From assembly GCF_902779965.1 (NCBI RefSeq), contig NZ_CACZDK010000033.1, positions 1 through 57,317 on the forward strand: a DNA stretch of 57,317 nt, in the 5' to 3' direction. The notes under the pieces are model-generated. The model made no database searches and was not told where the DNA came from. It saw only the letters and a program-made list of their open reading frames with translations. A program made the position numbers and the translations under genes. Each line of letters starts with the position of its first letter. Position 1 is the stretch's first letter. This stretch comes from Fibrobacter succinogenes (GTDB lineage Bacteria > Fibrobacterota > Fibrobacteria > Fibrobacterales > Fibrobacteraceae). Below, one piece after another: positions 34,680-42,784 of the stretch.

Positions 34680-35225
34680 ATGCTTAATAAAATTAAAGTT
34701 TTTGACAACCGCGTTTCGGTTTATTGGACGAATCGGCATTTTTCGCAAAAGGTAAACGGCTGGCTCCGCTTTTATGTGCGCCTAGGTGATGGCTATATCT
34801 GGGCTCTGTTTATTGCGTTTTTGGTTTGGAAAATCGGTTGGCAAAGTTTCTTGCCGATTCTTTGGCAGGCTCTTGTTTCGCTTGCGATGAGCCTTGTGAT
34901 TTATGAAGGCGTTAAGCTCAGCACCAAGCGTCCGCGCCCGTTTGCAGCAAATCCACAAATCAAGGCCGAAGTTCCGCCGCTTGATAAGTACAGTTTTCCG
35001 TCGGGCCATACGATGAACAATTTGGCGGTGGCAAGTACGGTGTTTTATTGCGTGCCGCAGTATGGCTGGGTCATGATGCTTTTGCCGCTCACGTGGGGGC
35101 TTTTGCGCGTGTACTTTGGCGTGCATTGGTTCTCGGATATTGTTTGCGGATTCTTGCTTGGCGTCTTGAGCTTTGTGCTTGGGCATGCTCTGTGGATTCC
35201 GATTTCTGCCGCCATAGGTGCTTGA
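34680..35225 (+). CDS. PAP2-family membrane phosphatase
   Basis: About 181 residues. ATG 34680 (MLNKIKVFDNR) is the likely start; the frame is open further upstream without a ribosome binding site. The three PAP2 phosphatase motifs are complete: KLSTKRPRP (K-x6-RP), YSFPSGHT (PSGH) and RVYFGVHWFSD (R-x5-H-x3-D). Four to five hydrophobic helices surround them. Likely substrates are lipid phosphates such as undecaprenyl pyrophosphate or phosphatidylglycerol phosphate; which one cannot be told from the sequence. Confidence 0.88.
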   Translation: MLNKIKVFDNRVSVYWTNRHFSQKVNGWLRFYVRLGDGYIWALFIAFLVWKIGWQSFLPILWQALVSLAMSLVIYEGVKLSTKRPRPFAANPQIKAEVPPLDKYSFPSGHTMNNLAVASTVFYCVPQYGWVMMLLPLTWGLLRVYFGVHWFSDIVCGFLLGVLSFVLGHALWIPISAAIGA

Positions 35226-35368
35226 TTCTTCTAAGTTCTGCCAACTAAAATTTCACTGGATCCTGCTCCTTCGAACCTAAGAATTGTAGGGTAATAAATT
35301 ACCAACAATTCTATATCAGCCCTACAGGCTTCAGGATGACGTCCCTAAGTTCTGCCAACTAATACCCT
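35226..35368. repeat. Repeat-filled gap: TAAGTTCTGCCAACT words and a GTCAT-type element
   Basis: TAAGTTCTGCCAACTA occurs at 35233 and again at 35345. Between them, CTGGATCC (35256) to AGGATGAC (35333-35340) is a GTCAT-type element. It contains a long hairpin: AGAATTGT with ACAATTCT and GGTAAT with ATTACC (35280-35312). Confidence 0.65.
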
Positions 35369-36046
35369 ATGACTAACGACTTTCTCCCCGCTTCAGATTT
35401 TTTTGCCCAGGTTGACTGGAATTCGAAAATTTATTTGCTGTTGCGCCATGCCGAACGCAACCACATTACGCCGCAGGATAAGGATTTCGGGGCGCATGTA
35501 GGGCTTACGGAACGTGGGCGCCGTCAGGCGGTTTCGTTGGGGCGCGTTTTCCCGGCATTTGGCGATGCTGTGTATTTTTCGAGTCCGGTCGGACGCTGCG
35601 TGGAAACGGCGCAGTGCATTGCGGAAGGCCGAAAGCTTGCAGGATATATGGATGGCGCGGGCGCCTCAATAACTGTCACGCCGCTTGATGCTTTAGGCGA
35701 TTTTTTTGTTCGTGATGTGCCTGCTTACGAGCAGACGTTGAGGGAAGGCTTTTACGAAGGAATATGCAAGTGGCTTGAATCGGGTGAGCATGACGCGTTT
35801 TACCCGCTTCATGAGCGTGCCGAACAGATGCGCGAGATGATGTTTGCGAAAGCTGATTCCCGTTTCAACATCTTCGTGACGCATGACGCATGGATTGTTC
35901 CATGCCTTTCGCATTTTTGCGGTCTCAAGTTTGAACCGAAATGCTGGATGAATTTTTTGACGGGGCTTGCCTTTGAAGTTCCCGAAAAAGGCAATATCAA
36001 GGTGGCTCCTGTAACCGCGATGGAAACCGGCTGGCTGCATTTCTAG
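35369..36046 (+). CDS. Histidine phosphatase superfamily protein
   Basis: A 225-residue protein of the phosphoglycerate-mutase-like fold. The catalytic motif is LLRHAERNH (residues about 28-36), with the downstream phosphate pocket FSSPVGRCVETAQ near 72 and the second catalytic His in FVTHDAWIVP near 173. The substrate cannot be assigned; such proteins include sugar phosphatases, SixA-like and cobalamin phosphatases. It is monocistronic and bordered by repeats upstream and an AT-rich inverted repeat (about 36077-36118) downstream. Confidence 0.85.
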   Translation: MTNDFLPASDFFAQVDWNSKIYLLLRHAERNHITPQDKDFGAHVGLTERGRRQAVSLGRVFPAFGDAVYFSSPVGRCVETAQCIAEGRKLAGYMDGAGASITVTPLDALGDFFVRDVPAYEQTLREGFYEGICKWLESGEHDAFYPLHERAEQMREMMFAKADSRFNIFVTHDAWIVPCLSHFCGLKFEPKCWMNFLTGLAFEVPEKGNIKVAPVTAMETGWLHF

Positions 36047-36144
36047 TAACGTTATCCTATTCTTAATATAACATGTAAAATAAATAAAACATTTGTTGTA
36101 AACGAATGTATTTTATTACTTTATGCATAAGAGGTGAGCGGTGA

Positions 36145-36387
36145 ACCTGTGGCGAACAGGAATATGATGTGAAAACTCATTTCTGTTACGAAGGCGTGCC
36201 GTACGAGCTTTGCGGTGGGCAAAGATATGCTCCAGATGATCAAATCTGTGAGAATGGAAAAGTACGTGGCGTATATGGAGAAAAAAAGATTGTCTACGAT
36301 TTTGAATCGCAGACTTGCAGAGGAGGGAAAATCTATAGCTGGTGCGGTAGCAAACGTTATGATCCAGAAACGCAAACTTGCCCATAG
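36145..36387 (+). pseudogene. Fragment of a Cys-repeat protein (CGxxxYDPETQxC modules)
   Basis: The frame opens after TGA 36142 and reads CGEQEYDVKTHFC, LCGGQRYAPDDQIC, YDFESQTC and WCGSKRYDPETQTCP, which are 2-3 copies of a Cys module. A GTG at 36169 could start a 72-residue product, but it has no export signal and the first module already begins upstream of it. It looks like the remaining C-terminal end of a larger secreted protein whose 5' part is lost. Confidence 0.55.
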
Positions 36388-36515
36388 CGTAAATGGGTAG
36401 TTGTTAAGGTTGCTTCGCAACAGCTCCGAGTTACTAGTAACTAAGTCCTAATAACTAGCCCGTAGGGCGAAGTAACTATTAACTAGTAACTGTGCCGAAG
36501 GCACTTAGTAACTAA
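36381..36515. repeat. Array of three hairpin-plus-TAACT modules
   Basis: Perfect mini-hairpins GTTGC-TTC-GCAAC (36409-36421), GCCC-GTA-GGGC (36458-36468) and GTGCC-GAA-GGCAC (36492-36504) alternate with tracts of TTACTAGTAACTAAG and AAGTAACTATTAACTAGTAA words. CCCAT/ATGGG (36381-36397) may be a fourth hairpin, at the stop codon. Confidence 0.75.
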
Positions 36516-36534
36516 AAAAATATACATTAAGTCT

Positions 36535-37518
36535 ATGATGCAGTCGAATTGCTATAGACGTATTTTTGTACTTGGTTCTGGTTTCAGCAAGTCCTTCTCG
36601 CCGCAGATGCCTACGCTCCGCGATTTAAACGAGCTTATCCCTTTTGGAATCCCGGACGAGTTTCCGCATTTCCGCGATTACTGCAAACGCTTTTTGGCGC
36701 TGTGCAATGGTGATGACGAGTACTTGGGCATTGAGCCTTTAGCGACGTCGATTCTCTCGGCGCAGATTTTTCCGGGCGAGCGCGAACGGCTTTACCATGC
36801 ATCGCTGCGCTTCGAACTTTTGCGTTTTATTGCAAGCGTTATCCGTAACGACAATGCACTTGATGAACCGGCGGCTGCGATTCTCAAAAAATTTTTGGTC
36901 TCGTGCGAAAACGATTCTACATCGGGTTCTCGCGAGACGCTCTTGCTTTCGTTCAATTACGACACGTTGATTGAAACGGCGATAGCAAACGATGCAGAAT
37001 TTTTTGAAAAAGTTTCTGTAGATTATGGCGTCAAGATTGACCCTGCTGACCGTTCTGCAAAACGCGGCCTGAAACCCCATACGATTGACCTTATCAAGTT
37101 GCATGGGTCGCTCAACTGGTTCCCGGTCAAGGGCGCAAGTGATGAACTCGATTTGAAAAACGTTTGCGTAGTTGAACCGCAAGATCGTAGTTTCCCGATT
37201 TACTGCGAAGATACGCCGATATTTATTCCGATGGCCCATGCGAAGGAATCGTTCTTGCGCGGGAGCCTTTTCAACTTGCTATGGTCCAAGGCCGATTACT
37301 ACCTGAAAAATGCCGAAGAGATTTACTTTATCGGTTACGGTTTCCCGAAGACGGATATCAATAATTTGGAATTCCTGTTGCGCCACCGCGACCGCTTTAA
37401 GAAGGCGGTTGTGCTCGATAGCGTCGATCGCCATGACTTGTTGCGTTTGCAAAAACTTTTAGGCGAAGACCTCGTCGAATCGTGTGACGCAAAAAAATTC
37501 TTGGAAAAACTGAAGTAG
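36535..37518 (+). CDS. SIR2-like domain protein
   Basis: A 327-residue protein with the SIR2-like NAD-binding fold: FVLGSGFSKSFS (residues about 11-22), LLLSFNYDTLIE near 142, LIKLHGSLNWF near 188 and IYFIGYGFPKTD near 263. These are the hallmarks of the stand-alone SIR2_2-type family, many members of which are NADases in anti-phage systems. No partner gene (HerA, Argonaute, TIR or similar) is next to it: the neighbours are a repeat array and an AlgX-like gene. A defence role is inference only. ATG 36535 is followed by a second ATG; there is no Shine-Dalgarno. Confidence 0.82.
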   Translation: MMQSNCYRRIFVLGSGFSKSFSPQMPTLRDLNELIPFGIPDEFPHFRDYCKRFLALCNGDDEYLGIEPLATSILSAQIFPGERERLYHASLRFELLRFIASVIRNDNALDEPAAAILKKFLVSCENDSTSGSRETLLLSFNYDTLIETAIANDAEFFEKVSVDYGVKIDPADRSAKRGLKPHTIDLIKLHGSLNWFPVKGASDELDLKNVCVVEPQDRSFPIYCEDTPIFIPMAHAKESFLRGSLFNLLWSKADYYLKNAEEIYFIGYGFPKTDINNLEFLLRHRDRFKKAVVLDSVDRHDLLRLQKLLGEDLVESCDAKKFLEKLK

Positions 37519-37547
37519 TTGGTCCTCAAATTTTATTTTATCGCGAT

Positions 37548-38522
37548 TTAAAATTCCGGCGCTTTGAAATGTCCGTAGAGTTCGCGGCCGTCGAATACCC
37601 AGACGACAGCTTTTTTGCCTTCTAAAAAGCTTTCTTTGCCTTTGAACATTTGCGGACCGATGTTGCCTCCGCCGACTTTGCTGATGGAAAACGTTTCGAC
37701 GCTTGTCGCTGCTGCGATGTATGCGCCGATTTGCGCTCCGTAAGATTTGCCCTGGCTTACGTTGCTATCGCCGATGATGATGATGGGGGCTTTTTTGGAA
37801 CCGCGGTACTTGTAGCCATCGGTACCCAAAACTTTTTTCTCTTTTATTTTGTATTCAATTTCTTCGCCGTGGAGTAGGTCGTAGAGGTTCCCGGTGCCAT
37901 CGACAATGGTATCGTGTAGCGGGTAGTGCTTGCGGTTCATGCCGTAGAGGAGCGGAGCGATGGAATCCGCTGCCATGTTTGCGAGCACTAGTCTTGCATG
38001 GCCCGTGCAGTGGCTTTCATATGGTTCGAACATGGACGTTTCGTTGCCCTGGTTCTTGTGAAGCTCCTTGATTTTATCGAGCGCGTCGATGACGGTAACT
38101 TTATTTTTGCGGAGCTTCTGAACCCACTTCTTGTATTGCGGAAGGTTGATACCTTTTTTCGCCTTGTCTGAATATTGTTCGGGAACGGCTAAGAGTTTGT
38201 CGGGGACGGGAACGACGATGAGCTTGATGCCTCGCGCTTCGAGCGAATCCTTGAAGGCGATGATTTGCGGCGTGTTGTCGTTCCAGCGCTTGGTGGCGTT
38301 TAATAAACTCTCTTGCAAAAAGAGCCAGCCGTCCTTGCCTTCGACTGCGCATGCGACTTCTTCGGTGGTGCTGCCGCATTTTTTCATGTCGCGCACCATT
38401 TGCTTTTGCAGTTCAGATGCGGTGGTCGGAGCGCTAAAGGCATGCTGTGTGCACAAAGCGAAAAGCGCCACGAGGGCGCTCTTCGTTACTTTAAGCCATT
38501 TGCTGACGGATGAATCAATCAT
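37548..38522 (-). CDS. AlgX/AlgJ-like SGNH-fold exported protein
   Basis: A 324-residue protein with a signal sequence or anchor (residues about 12-31, ALVALFALCTQHAFS). Features of the AlgX/AlgJ/DltD-like family are GKDGWLFLQESLL near 63, a long variable middle, and IIIGDSNVSQG (block I GDS serine) near 245. The region that carries the catalytic Asp-x-His in AlgJ/AlgX (DTHW) reads YESHCTGHAR here, with Glu in place of Asp. Such proteins move acetyl groups onto exported polysaccharides with an MBOAT partner, but no MBOAT gene is in the window. Confidence 0.65.
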   Translation of the reverse strand: MIDSSVSKWLKVTKSALVALFALCTQHAFSAPTTASELQKQMVRDMKKCGSTTEEVACAVEGKDGWLFLQESLLNATKRWNDNTPQIIAFKDSLEARGIKLIVVPVPDKLLAVPEQYSDKAKKGINLPQYKKWVQKLRKNKVTVIDALDKIKELHKNQGNETSMFEPYESHCTGHARLVLANMAADSIAPLLYGMNRKHYPLHDTIVDGTGNLYDLLHGEEIEYKIKEKKVLGTDGYKYRGSKKAPIIIIGDSNVSQGKSYGAQIGAYIAAATSVETFSISKVGGGNIGPQMFKGKESFLEGKKAVVWVFDGRELYGHFKAPEF

Positions 38523-38606
38523 TAAATGCCTTGGAATGCATTGACCCTATCGGCTTCGCTTCAAGGATTGCATTGCCTAACCCCTATAAAACCTAATACT
38601 TAAAAT

Positions 38607-39446
38607 CTACTTAATCAGCGATTCTCCGGATTCGACGCTCTGGTAGATGAGGGTGTTTATGGTCATCGGACCGACACCGCCCGGTACCGGAGTGTATGCG
38701 GATGCTACATCTTCGAGACCCTTTTCGATATCGCCCACGCCGCCCGGATGGTAACCGGCGTCCACGACGACTGCACCCGGCTTGATCCAGGACTTCTTGA
38801 TGAATTCCGGCTTGCCGACGGCGCCGACCAAGATATCTGCTTGCTTCACGAATTCCGGGAGGTTTTCGGTCTTGCTGTGGCAAATGGTCACGGTGCAGTT
38901 TGCGTTCAAAAGCATCATGGCCATCGGCTTTCCGAGGATGGCGCTACGGCCAACGACCACGGCGTGCTTGCCAGCGAGAGGAATGTTGTAAGCCTTGAGG
39001 AGACGCATGATGCCGGCCGGCGTTGCGCAACCGTAAGCCTTCTCGCCCATGGACATGCGGCCAAAGCCGAGGCATGTCACGCCGTCCACGTCCTTGCGGG
39101 CGTCAATTGCTTCGAATGCGGCGCGTTCGTCGATGTGGCGCGGAACCGGGTGCTGCAAGAGGATGCCGTGCACGTTCGGGTTCTCGTTGAGTTCCTGAAT
39201 CTTGTTTAAGAGTTCTTCGGTCGTGGTGTTCTTGTCCATCACCACGCGGATGCTTTCCATGCCCACGCGAGCGCAGGCGTTGCCCTTCATCTTGACGTAA
39301 GTGGCGCTAGCCGGGTCGTCGCCCACGAGAATCGTTGCAAGAATAGGGGTCTTGCCGGTCTTTTCCTTGAGCTTTGCCACGCGGGCGCTGAGTTCTTCTT
39401 CAGTAGTCTTGGCAAGAGCCTTGCCGTCTAAAATGAGTGCTGCCAT
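38607..39446 (-). CDS. folD: Bifunctional methylenetetrahydrofolate dehydrogenase / cyclohydrolase FolD
   Basis: A 279-residue enzyme that interconverts 5,10-methylene-, methenyl- and 10-formyl-tetrahydrofolate. Family motifs: [17 protein letters not shown] near 48 (with the catalytic Tyr and Lys), [13 protein letters not shown] near 95, [11 protein letters not shown] near 118, and the NADP site [13 protein letters not shown] near 163, ending [14 protein letters not shown] near 255. Length is typical. ATG 39446 has GGAG upstream, and a TAAATTTG box (39464-39471, minus strand) lies 17 bases before the start. Confidence 0.97.
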   Translation of the reverse strand: MAALILDGKALAKTTEEELSARVAKLKEKTGKTPILATILVGDDPASATYVKMKGNACARVGMESIRVVMDKNTTTEELLNKIQELNENPNVHGILLQHPVPRHIDERAAFEAIDARKDVDGVTCLGFGRMSMGEKAYGCATPAGIMRLLKAYNIPLAGKHAVVVGRSAILGKPMAMMLLNANCTVTICHSKTENLPEFVKQADILVGAVGKPEFIKKSWIKPGAVVVDAGYHPGGVGDIEKGLEDVASAYTPVPGGVGPMTINTLIYQSVESGESLIK

Positions 39447-39529
39447 AAAATCTCCATTTTTTGCAAATTTAAAAAATTTGGGTGGACCGCCAAAGGTGTT
39501 TTTTTAAATAGTAAAAAAAGTACGTTATG

Positions 39530-39745
39530 CGGGCGGGGCCCCAGCTCAGAGTGGATGCTTTCAGCATCAGCAATTACGGCTCAGCTATGTTTGCACAAGT
39601 GCAACCGCAGCATTCGCCTTTGATGCTCTTTTGCGAAGGCCGCACAGGCCCCTCCCTGCACCCTCCCCATCCTGGCGCAAGCGCCAACCTTACGGCTCAA
39701 CCATGGCCATACAAGTATGGCCGCGGCACTCGCCTTGATCGGTTG
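39530..39745. repeat. Tandem GC-rich repeat with covarying hairpins
   Basis: Two units about 116 bp apart. Unit 1: hairpin GATGCT-TTC-AGCATC (39554-39568), TTACGGCTCA (39574), hairpin TTGCAC-AA-GTGCAA (39591-39604), then TTCGCCTTTGATGC. Unit 2: hairpin TGGCGC-AA-GCGCCA (39673-39686), TTACGGCTCA (39690), hairpin GGCCATAC-AA-GTATGGCC (39705-39722), then CTCGCCTTGATC. The stems differ but remain perfect. The 450-bp gap has no other gene. Confidence 0.7.
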
Positions 39746-39852
39746 TGGCCGACGCTTTTATTCTCACAACGATAGCTTGTTGTCGTTTTAGTTGATTTGC
39801 TATCGCGCATTTTGAGTTGGAAAAAAGCTAAGGAATAATCTTTAAAAAACAA

Positions 39853-39875
39853 AGCCCGCTTGTGGCGGGCCCCCA
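39853..39875 (-). terminator. Terminator of the small membrane protein gene
   Basis: GCCCGC-TTGTG-GCGGGC stem flanked by A-rich sequence on the left, so on the minus strand it is followed by TTTGTTTTTT. Confidence 0.75.
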
Positions 39876-39896
39876 AAAAAATTTATTTAAGTTGAA

Positions 39897-40151
39897 TTAA
39901 AATTTATTCCCAAAGAACGATGGGATGATGATACCGACGATAATAGCCCAAGGATAAGAGAGAGAACCCCTGAGCCAACCGGTTGAGTAAACGGGTTCTG
40001 GTTTCTTTAGGAATTGCAGCTCGTTATTGCTTTGCAATGTGGATTCAGCTACAACTTTTACTAAAGAATCTTTAACGTTATTAATGGATTCATCGAACAG
40101 CCTCTTTTGGGCTGCGGCCGAATCGAGATAACACTTAAAGCTGTTTTTCAT
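39897..40151 (-). CDS. Small protein with C-terminal membrane helix
   Basis: An 84-residue protein of unknown family. The N-terminal 55 residues are hydrophilic and probably helical. Residues about 65-80 (SYPWAIIVGIIIPSFF) form one membrane helix followed by a short GNKF tail, so it is tail-anchored. AGAAGGGAAG lies upstream of ATG 40151 and a terminator follows the stop codon, which support a real gene. Confidence 0.6.
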   Translation of the reverse strand: MKNSFKCYLDSAAAQKRLFDESINNVKDSLVKVVAESTLQSNNELQFLKKPEPVYSTGWLRGSLSYPWAIIVGIIIPSFFGNKF

Positions 40152-40325
40152 TCTGTACTTCCCTTCTGATATTTCAAGATAGTAAATAAATACCTAATTT
40201 TAAAGGGGAAATGTGTGAATTATTTTACAATTGTAAAAATTAGAGATTTAAGTCACAAATTTTTTCGTTTTTTTTCGCCAAAAAAGGTATCTTTTTTTTA
40301 AAAGTTTAGGATTGGAAACATTTTT

Positions 40326-41141
40326 ATGAAAAAAATTTGTTATTTGCTGGCATTTCTTGCGGTGAATGGGCTTGTAGCCTGCTGTGGTGGTAAACCTGCA
40401 CCAGCTGTTAATCCGAGCCCTGTACCTGCTCCAGCCGTGAAACCGGCTCCCGTTGTTCCCGATTTGTCGCCATTGCCAGAACCTGCTCCAGTTCAAGAGC
40501 AGAAAGTGTTCTTGAATAATGCCGTTGACCGCTATAGTTATGCGCTCGGTGTTGATTTTGGCAGGGCCGTTTCTAATATCAACGTGCCTGTAAAGTTTGA
40601 TGTCCTTGTGGATGCCATGCGCGATGTCCTTGATTCTAGCCGTGAAGTTCTCATGACGGATTCGCAGTCCGAGGCCGCTCTTCAAGACCTGCTGAACCAG
40701 ATGCAGGTGCAGAAGGAAATCGATGAGTCGGCTGCTTCACGTAAGGCGCTTTGCGATCAGGCCGCATTCCTTGCAAAGAATATCCAGGATCCGCGAATCT
40801 GGGTCACGAAAAAAGGTGTGCAGTATTTAATGCTCAAGGAAGGAACTGGAGTTAAGCCCAAGGCAAACGATAAAGTTCGAGTTCATTATGTGGGCACTCT
40901 TCTCAACGGAACGGAATTTGACAATAGCGTCAAGCGCGGCGCCCCGATGGAGTTTGAGGTGTCGGCTGTGATTGAAGGCTGGCAGGATTTGCTCATGGAC
41001 ATGAAAGTTGGCGAAAAGGTAAGGGCCTGGATTCCAAGTCATCTTGCTTATGGTGAAGCTGGTGCTCCGCCATCTATTCCGTCTAATTCGCTTTTGGTAT
41101 TCGAAGTGGAATTGCTGCAGGTGTTCCCTTCCAATAATTAA
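40326..41141 (+). CDS. FKBP-type peptidyl-prolyl isomerase lipoprotein
   Basis: A 271-residue exported folding helper. The signal is MKKICYLLAFLAVNGLVAC with lipidation at Cys19 or Cys20. A Pro/Ala/Val-rich linker spans about residues 25-60. A helical FkpA/Mip-like dimerisation domain (SYALGVDFGRAVSN, about 65-150) precedes the FKBP domain (about 160-268). The latter has KVRVHYVGTLLNGTEFDNS, VIEGWQDLLMDMKVGEK and PSHLAYGEAG, with the active-site aromatic and Asp residues retained. It should act on periplasmic or outer-membrane proteins. Confidence 0.92.
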   Translation: MKKICYLLAFLAVNGLVACCGGKPAPAVNPSPVPAPAVKPAPVVPDLSPLPEPAPVQEQKVFLNNAVDRYSYALGVDFGRAVSNINVPVKFDVLVDAMRDVLDSSREVLMTDSQSEAALQDLLNQMQVQKEIDESAASRKALCDQAAFLAKNIQDPRIWVTKKGVQYLMLKEGTGVKPKANDKVRVHYVGTLLNGTEFDNSVKRGAPMEFEVSAVIEGWQDLLMDMKVGEKVRAWIPSHLAYGEAGAPPSIPSNSLLVFEVELLQVFPSNN

Positions 41142-41194
41142 CTTTGTGGGCGAGAGCCGGTTCGCACGAAAAGTGCTAAATATTTGTTCAAATG

Positions 41195-41222
41195 GCGAAG
41201 GATGTTCTGTCCTTCGCTTTTT
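41195..41222 (+). terminator. Terminator of the FKBP gene
   Basis: GCGAAGGA (41195-41202), TGTTCTG, TCCTTCGC (41210-41217), then TTTTT. argA starts 20 bases later behind its own TACTTTTT box (41230-41237). Confidence 0.85.
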
Positions 41223-41242
41223 CTGTTGCTACTTTTTAGGCC

Positions 41243-42601
41243 ATGAATAACGCAGCGTCTGATTTTTATTCTCAACACTTCGAAGTGGCCGGATTCATCC
41301 GGGAAGTGTTTGGCTACATGGACAGGTTCAAGGGCCAGCTTTTCGTCTTGAAGATCGACGATAGCTTGATGGACCATCCGATGTTCCCCGTGCTGATGCG
41401 CGATATTGCCCTTTTGCACAAGGCGGGCATTCGCATTATCATTGTGCCGGGAACGCGAAATAGCATTGACGCTCAGCTCAAGGCCTGGGACCTTGAAACG
41501 GAATTCCATAACGGCGTAAGACTTACGAACGAAGAAGCGCTCCCGCTTGTGGAGCAGGCGTCTTTGGGTGTTGCGCAGCGCATCATGAGCCACCTTACGG
41601 CGAGCGGTCTCAGCGGCATTCAGGGCAACTGGATTCTGGCGCGCAGCATGGGCGTGATCAACGGTGTCGATTATATGCGCACCGGACGCATCGAACGCAT
41701 CCAGCGCGATTTGCTGGAACAGCTCATGGACGAGAAGTTTGTGCCTATCATTCCGCCGATTGGCTGGAACAAGATTGGTCATGCATATAACATTTCGAGT
41801 ACGGAACTGGCGACGGAACTTTGCAAATACTTGAAGGTCGGAAAGCTCTTCTTTATCGGAAGTGAAAGTGGCATCAAGCTTGAAGGTCTTGTGACCGGCA
41901 AGAACACGAAGTATCTGGAACCGACGGATAACGGGCTCATTTCAGCAATGGATGTGGACCAGGCAAAGGAACTTTTGGAACTCAATTCCGATGTGCTCGA
42001 CTTTGCGCAAATGGATTACTTGATGAATGCCATCCATGCTTGCGAAGCCGGTGCAAACCGTGTGCATTTGTTGAGCGGTGAATTTCAGGGAAGCGTTCTG
42101 CAAGAAGTTTTCTCGGCGCGTGGTGACGGAACCATGGTGTACGCGAACCAGTATTCGTGTATCCGCCCGGCGAATATCGAAGATATTCCGGATATCTTGC
42201 GCATTATGCAGGACTACATTGCAAAGGGCTATTTGGTTCCGCGCACGCAGGATTCCATTTCCGAAAAGTTGGAAGATTATGTTGTCTATAGCATCGACAA
42301 TAGCATCCACGGCTGCGGAGCGCTCCATGCATTCGAAGACGGAATGGCCGAAGTGGCAGGAATCGCCGTTGGCGCGAACTACCGCAAGTCGGGTATTGGC
42401 GATGCGATTGTGCGCCACCTGATTTCGCTTGGCCGCATGAAGGGCTATAAGAAGTTGTTCCTGCTTACGACGCAGGCGCTCGATTGGTTCTACCAGCTTG
42501 GTTTCGAAGACGGAACAATCGAAGAATTGCCAAAGAGCAAGCGTGAACATTACAATCAAAAGCGCAAGTCCAGAATCTTGATGCTCCCGCTGGATAAGTA
42601 A
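41243..42601 (+). CDS. argA: N-acetylglutamate synthase (ArgA type)
   Basis: A 452-residue enzyme for the first step of arginine synthesis, acetylation of glutamate. An N-terminal amino-acid-kinase domain (about residues 1-285, with QLFVLKIDDSLMD, IIIVPGTRNSID and FVPIIPPIGWNKIG) is fused to a GNAT domain (about 300-440) with the acetyl-CoA loop VGANYRKSGIGDAIV and DWFYQLGFEDG. The length and order match E. coli ArgA (about 443 residues). The start codon has no Shine-Dalgarno; TACTTTTT lies 5 bases before it. No other arg genes are adjacent. Arginine feedback inhibition is expected from family. Confidence 0.93.
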   Translation: MNNAASDFYSQHFEVAGFIREVFGYMDRFKGQLFVLKIDDSLMDHPMFPVLMRDIALLHKAGIRIIIVPGTRNSIDAQLKAWDLETEFHNGVRLTNEEALPLVEQASLGVAQRIMSHLTASGLSGIQGNWILARSMGVINGVDYMRTGRIERIQRDLLEQLMDEKFVPIIPPIGWNKIGHAYNISSTELATELCKYLKVGKLFFIGSESGIKLEGLVTGKNTKYLEPTDNGLISAMDVDQAKELLELNSDVLDFAQMDYLMNAIHACEAGANRVHLLSGEFQGSVLQEVFSARGDGTMVYANQYSCIRPANIEDIPDILRIMQDYIAKGYLVPRTQDSISEKLEDYVVYSIDNSIHGCGALHAFEDGMAEVAGIAVGANYRKSGIGDAIVRHLISLGRMKGYKKLFLLTTQALDWFYQLGFEDGTIEELPKSKREHYNQKRKSRILMLPLDK

Positions 42602-42626
42602 TCCGCGGACATTTCGCAATCGCTGT

Positions 42627-42657
42627 CATTCCCGTCCCGGAACAAGTCCGGGATGAC
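42627..42657. repeat. GTCAT-type palindrome downstream of argA
   Basis: GTCATTCCCGTCCCGG-AACAAGT-CCGGGATGAC forms an imperfect hairpin; it may act as the argA terminator. Confidence 0.6.
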
Positions 42658-42705
42658 AATCGGGAATCTCCATTTTGTTAAATAGTTCCTCCTTTCAAAA
42701 ATCCC

Positions 42706-42723
42706 TCCGGCCTTAAGGCCGGA
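42706..42723. repeat. Perfect 18-bp palindrome before the lipoprotein operon
   Basis: TCCGGCCTTAAGGCCGGA, followed by TTATCTATTTTAT. It could be a terminator stem or a protein-binding site 62 bases before the first gene of the operon. Confidence 0.5.
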
Positions 42724-42784
42724 TTATCTATTTTATATACTCTGTGCAAAATAGAGTTTGTATATTTACAAAAAATAGGGAGAA

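Noticed and set aside
39527-39775. Open frame of 82 codons over the tandem hairpin repeat
   Set aside because: Its peptide is Pro/Gly/Arg-rich, it has no ribosome binding site, and the reading is a by-product of the GC-rich repeat.
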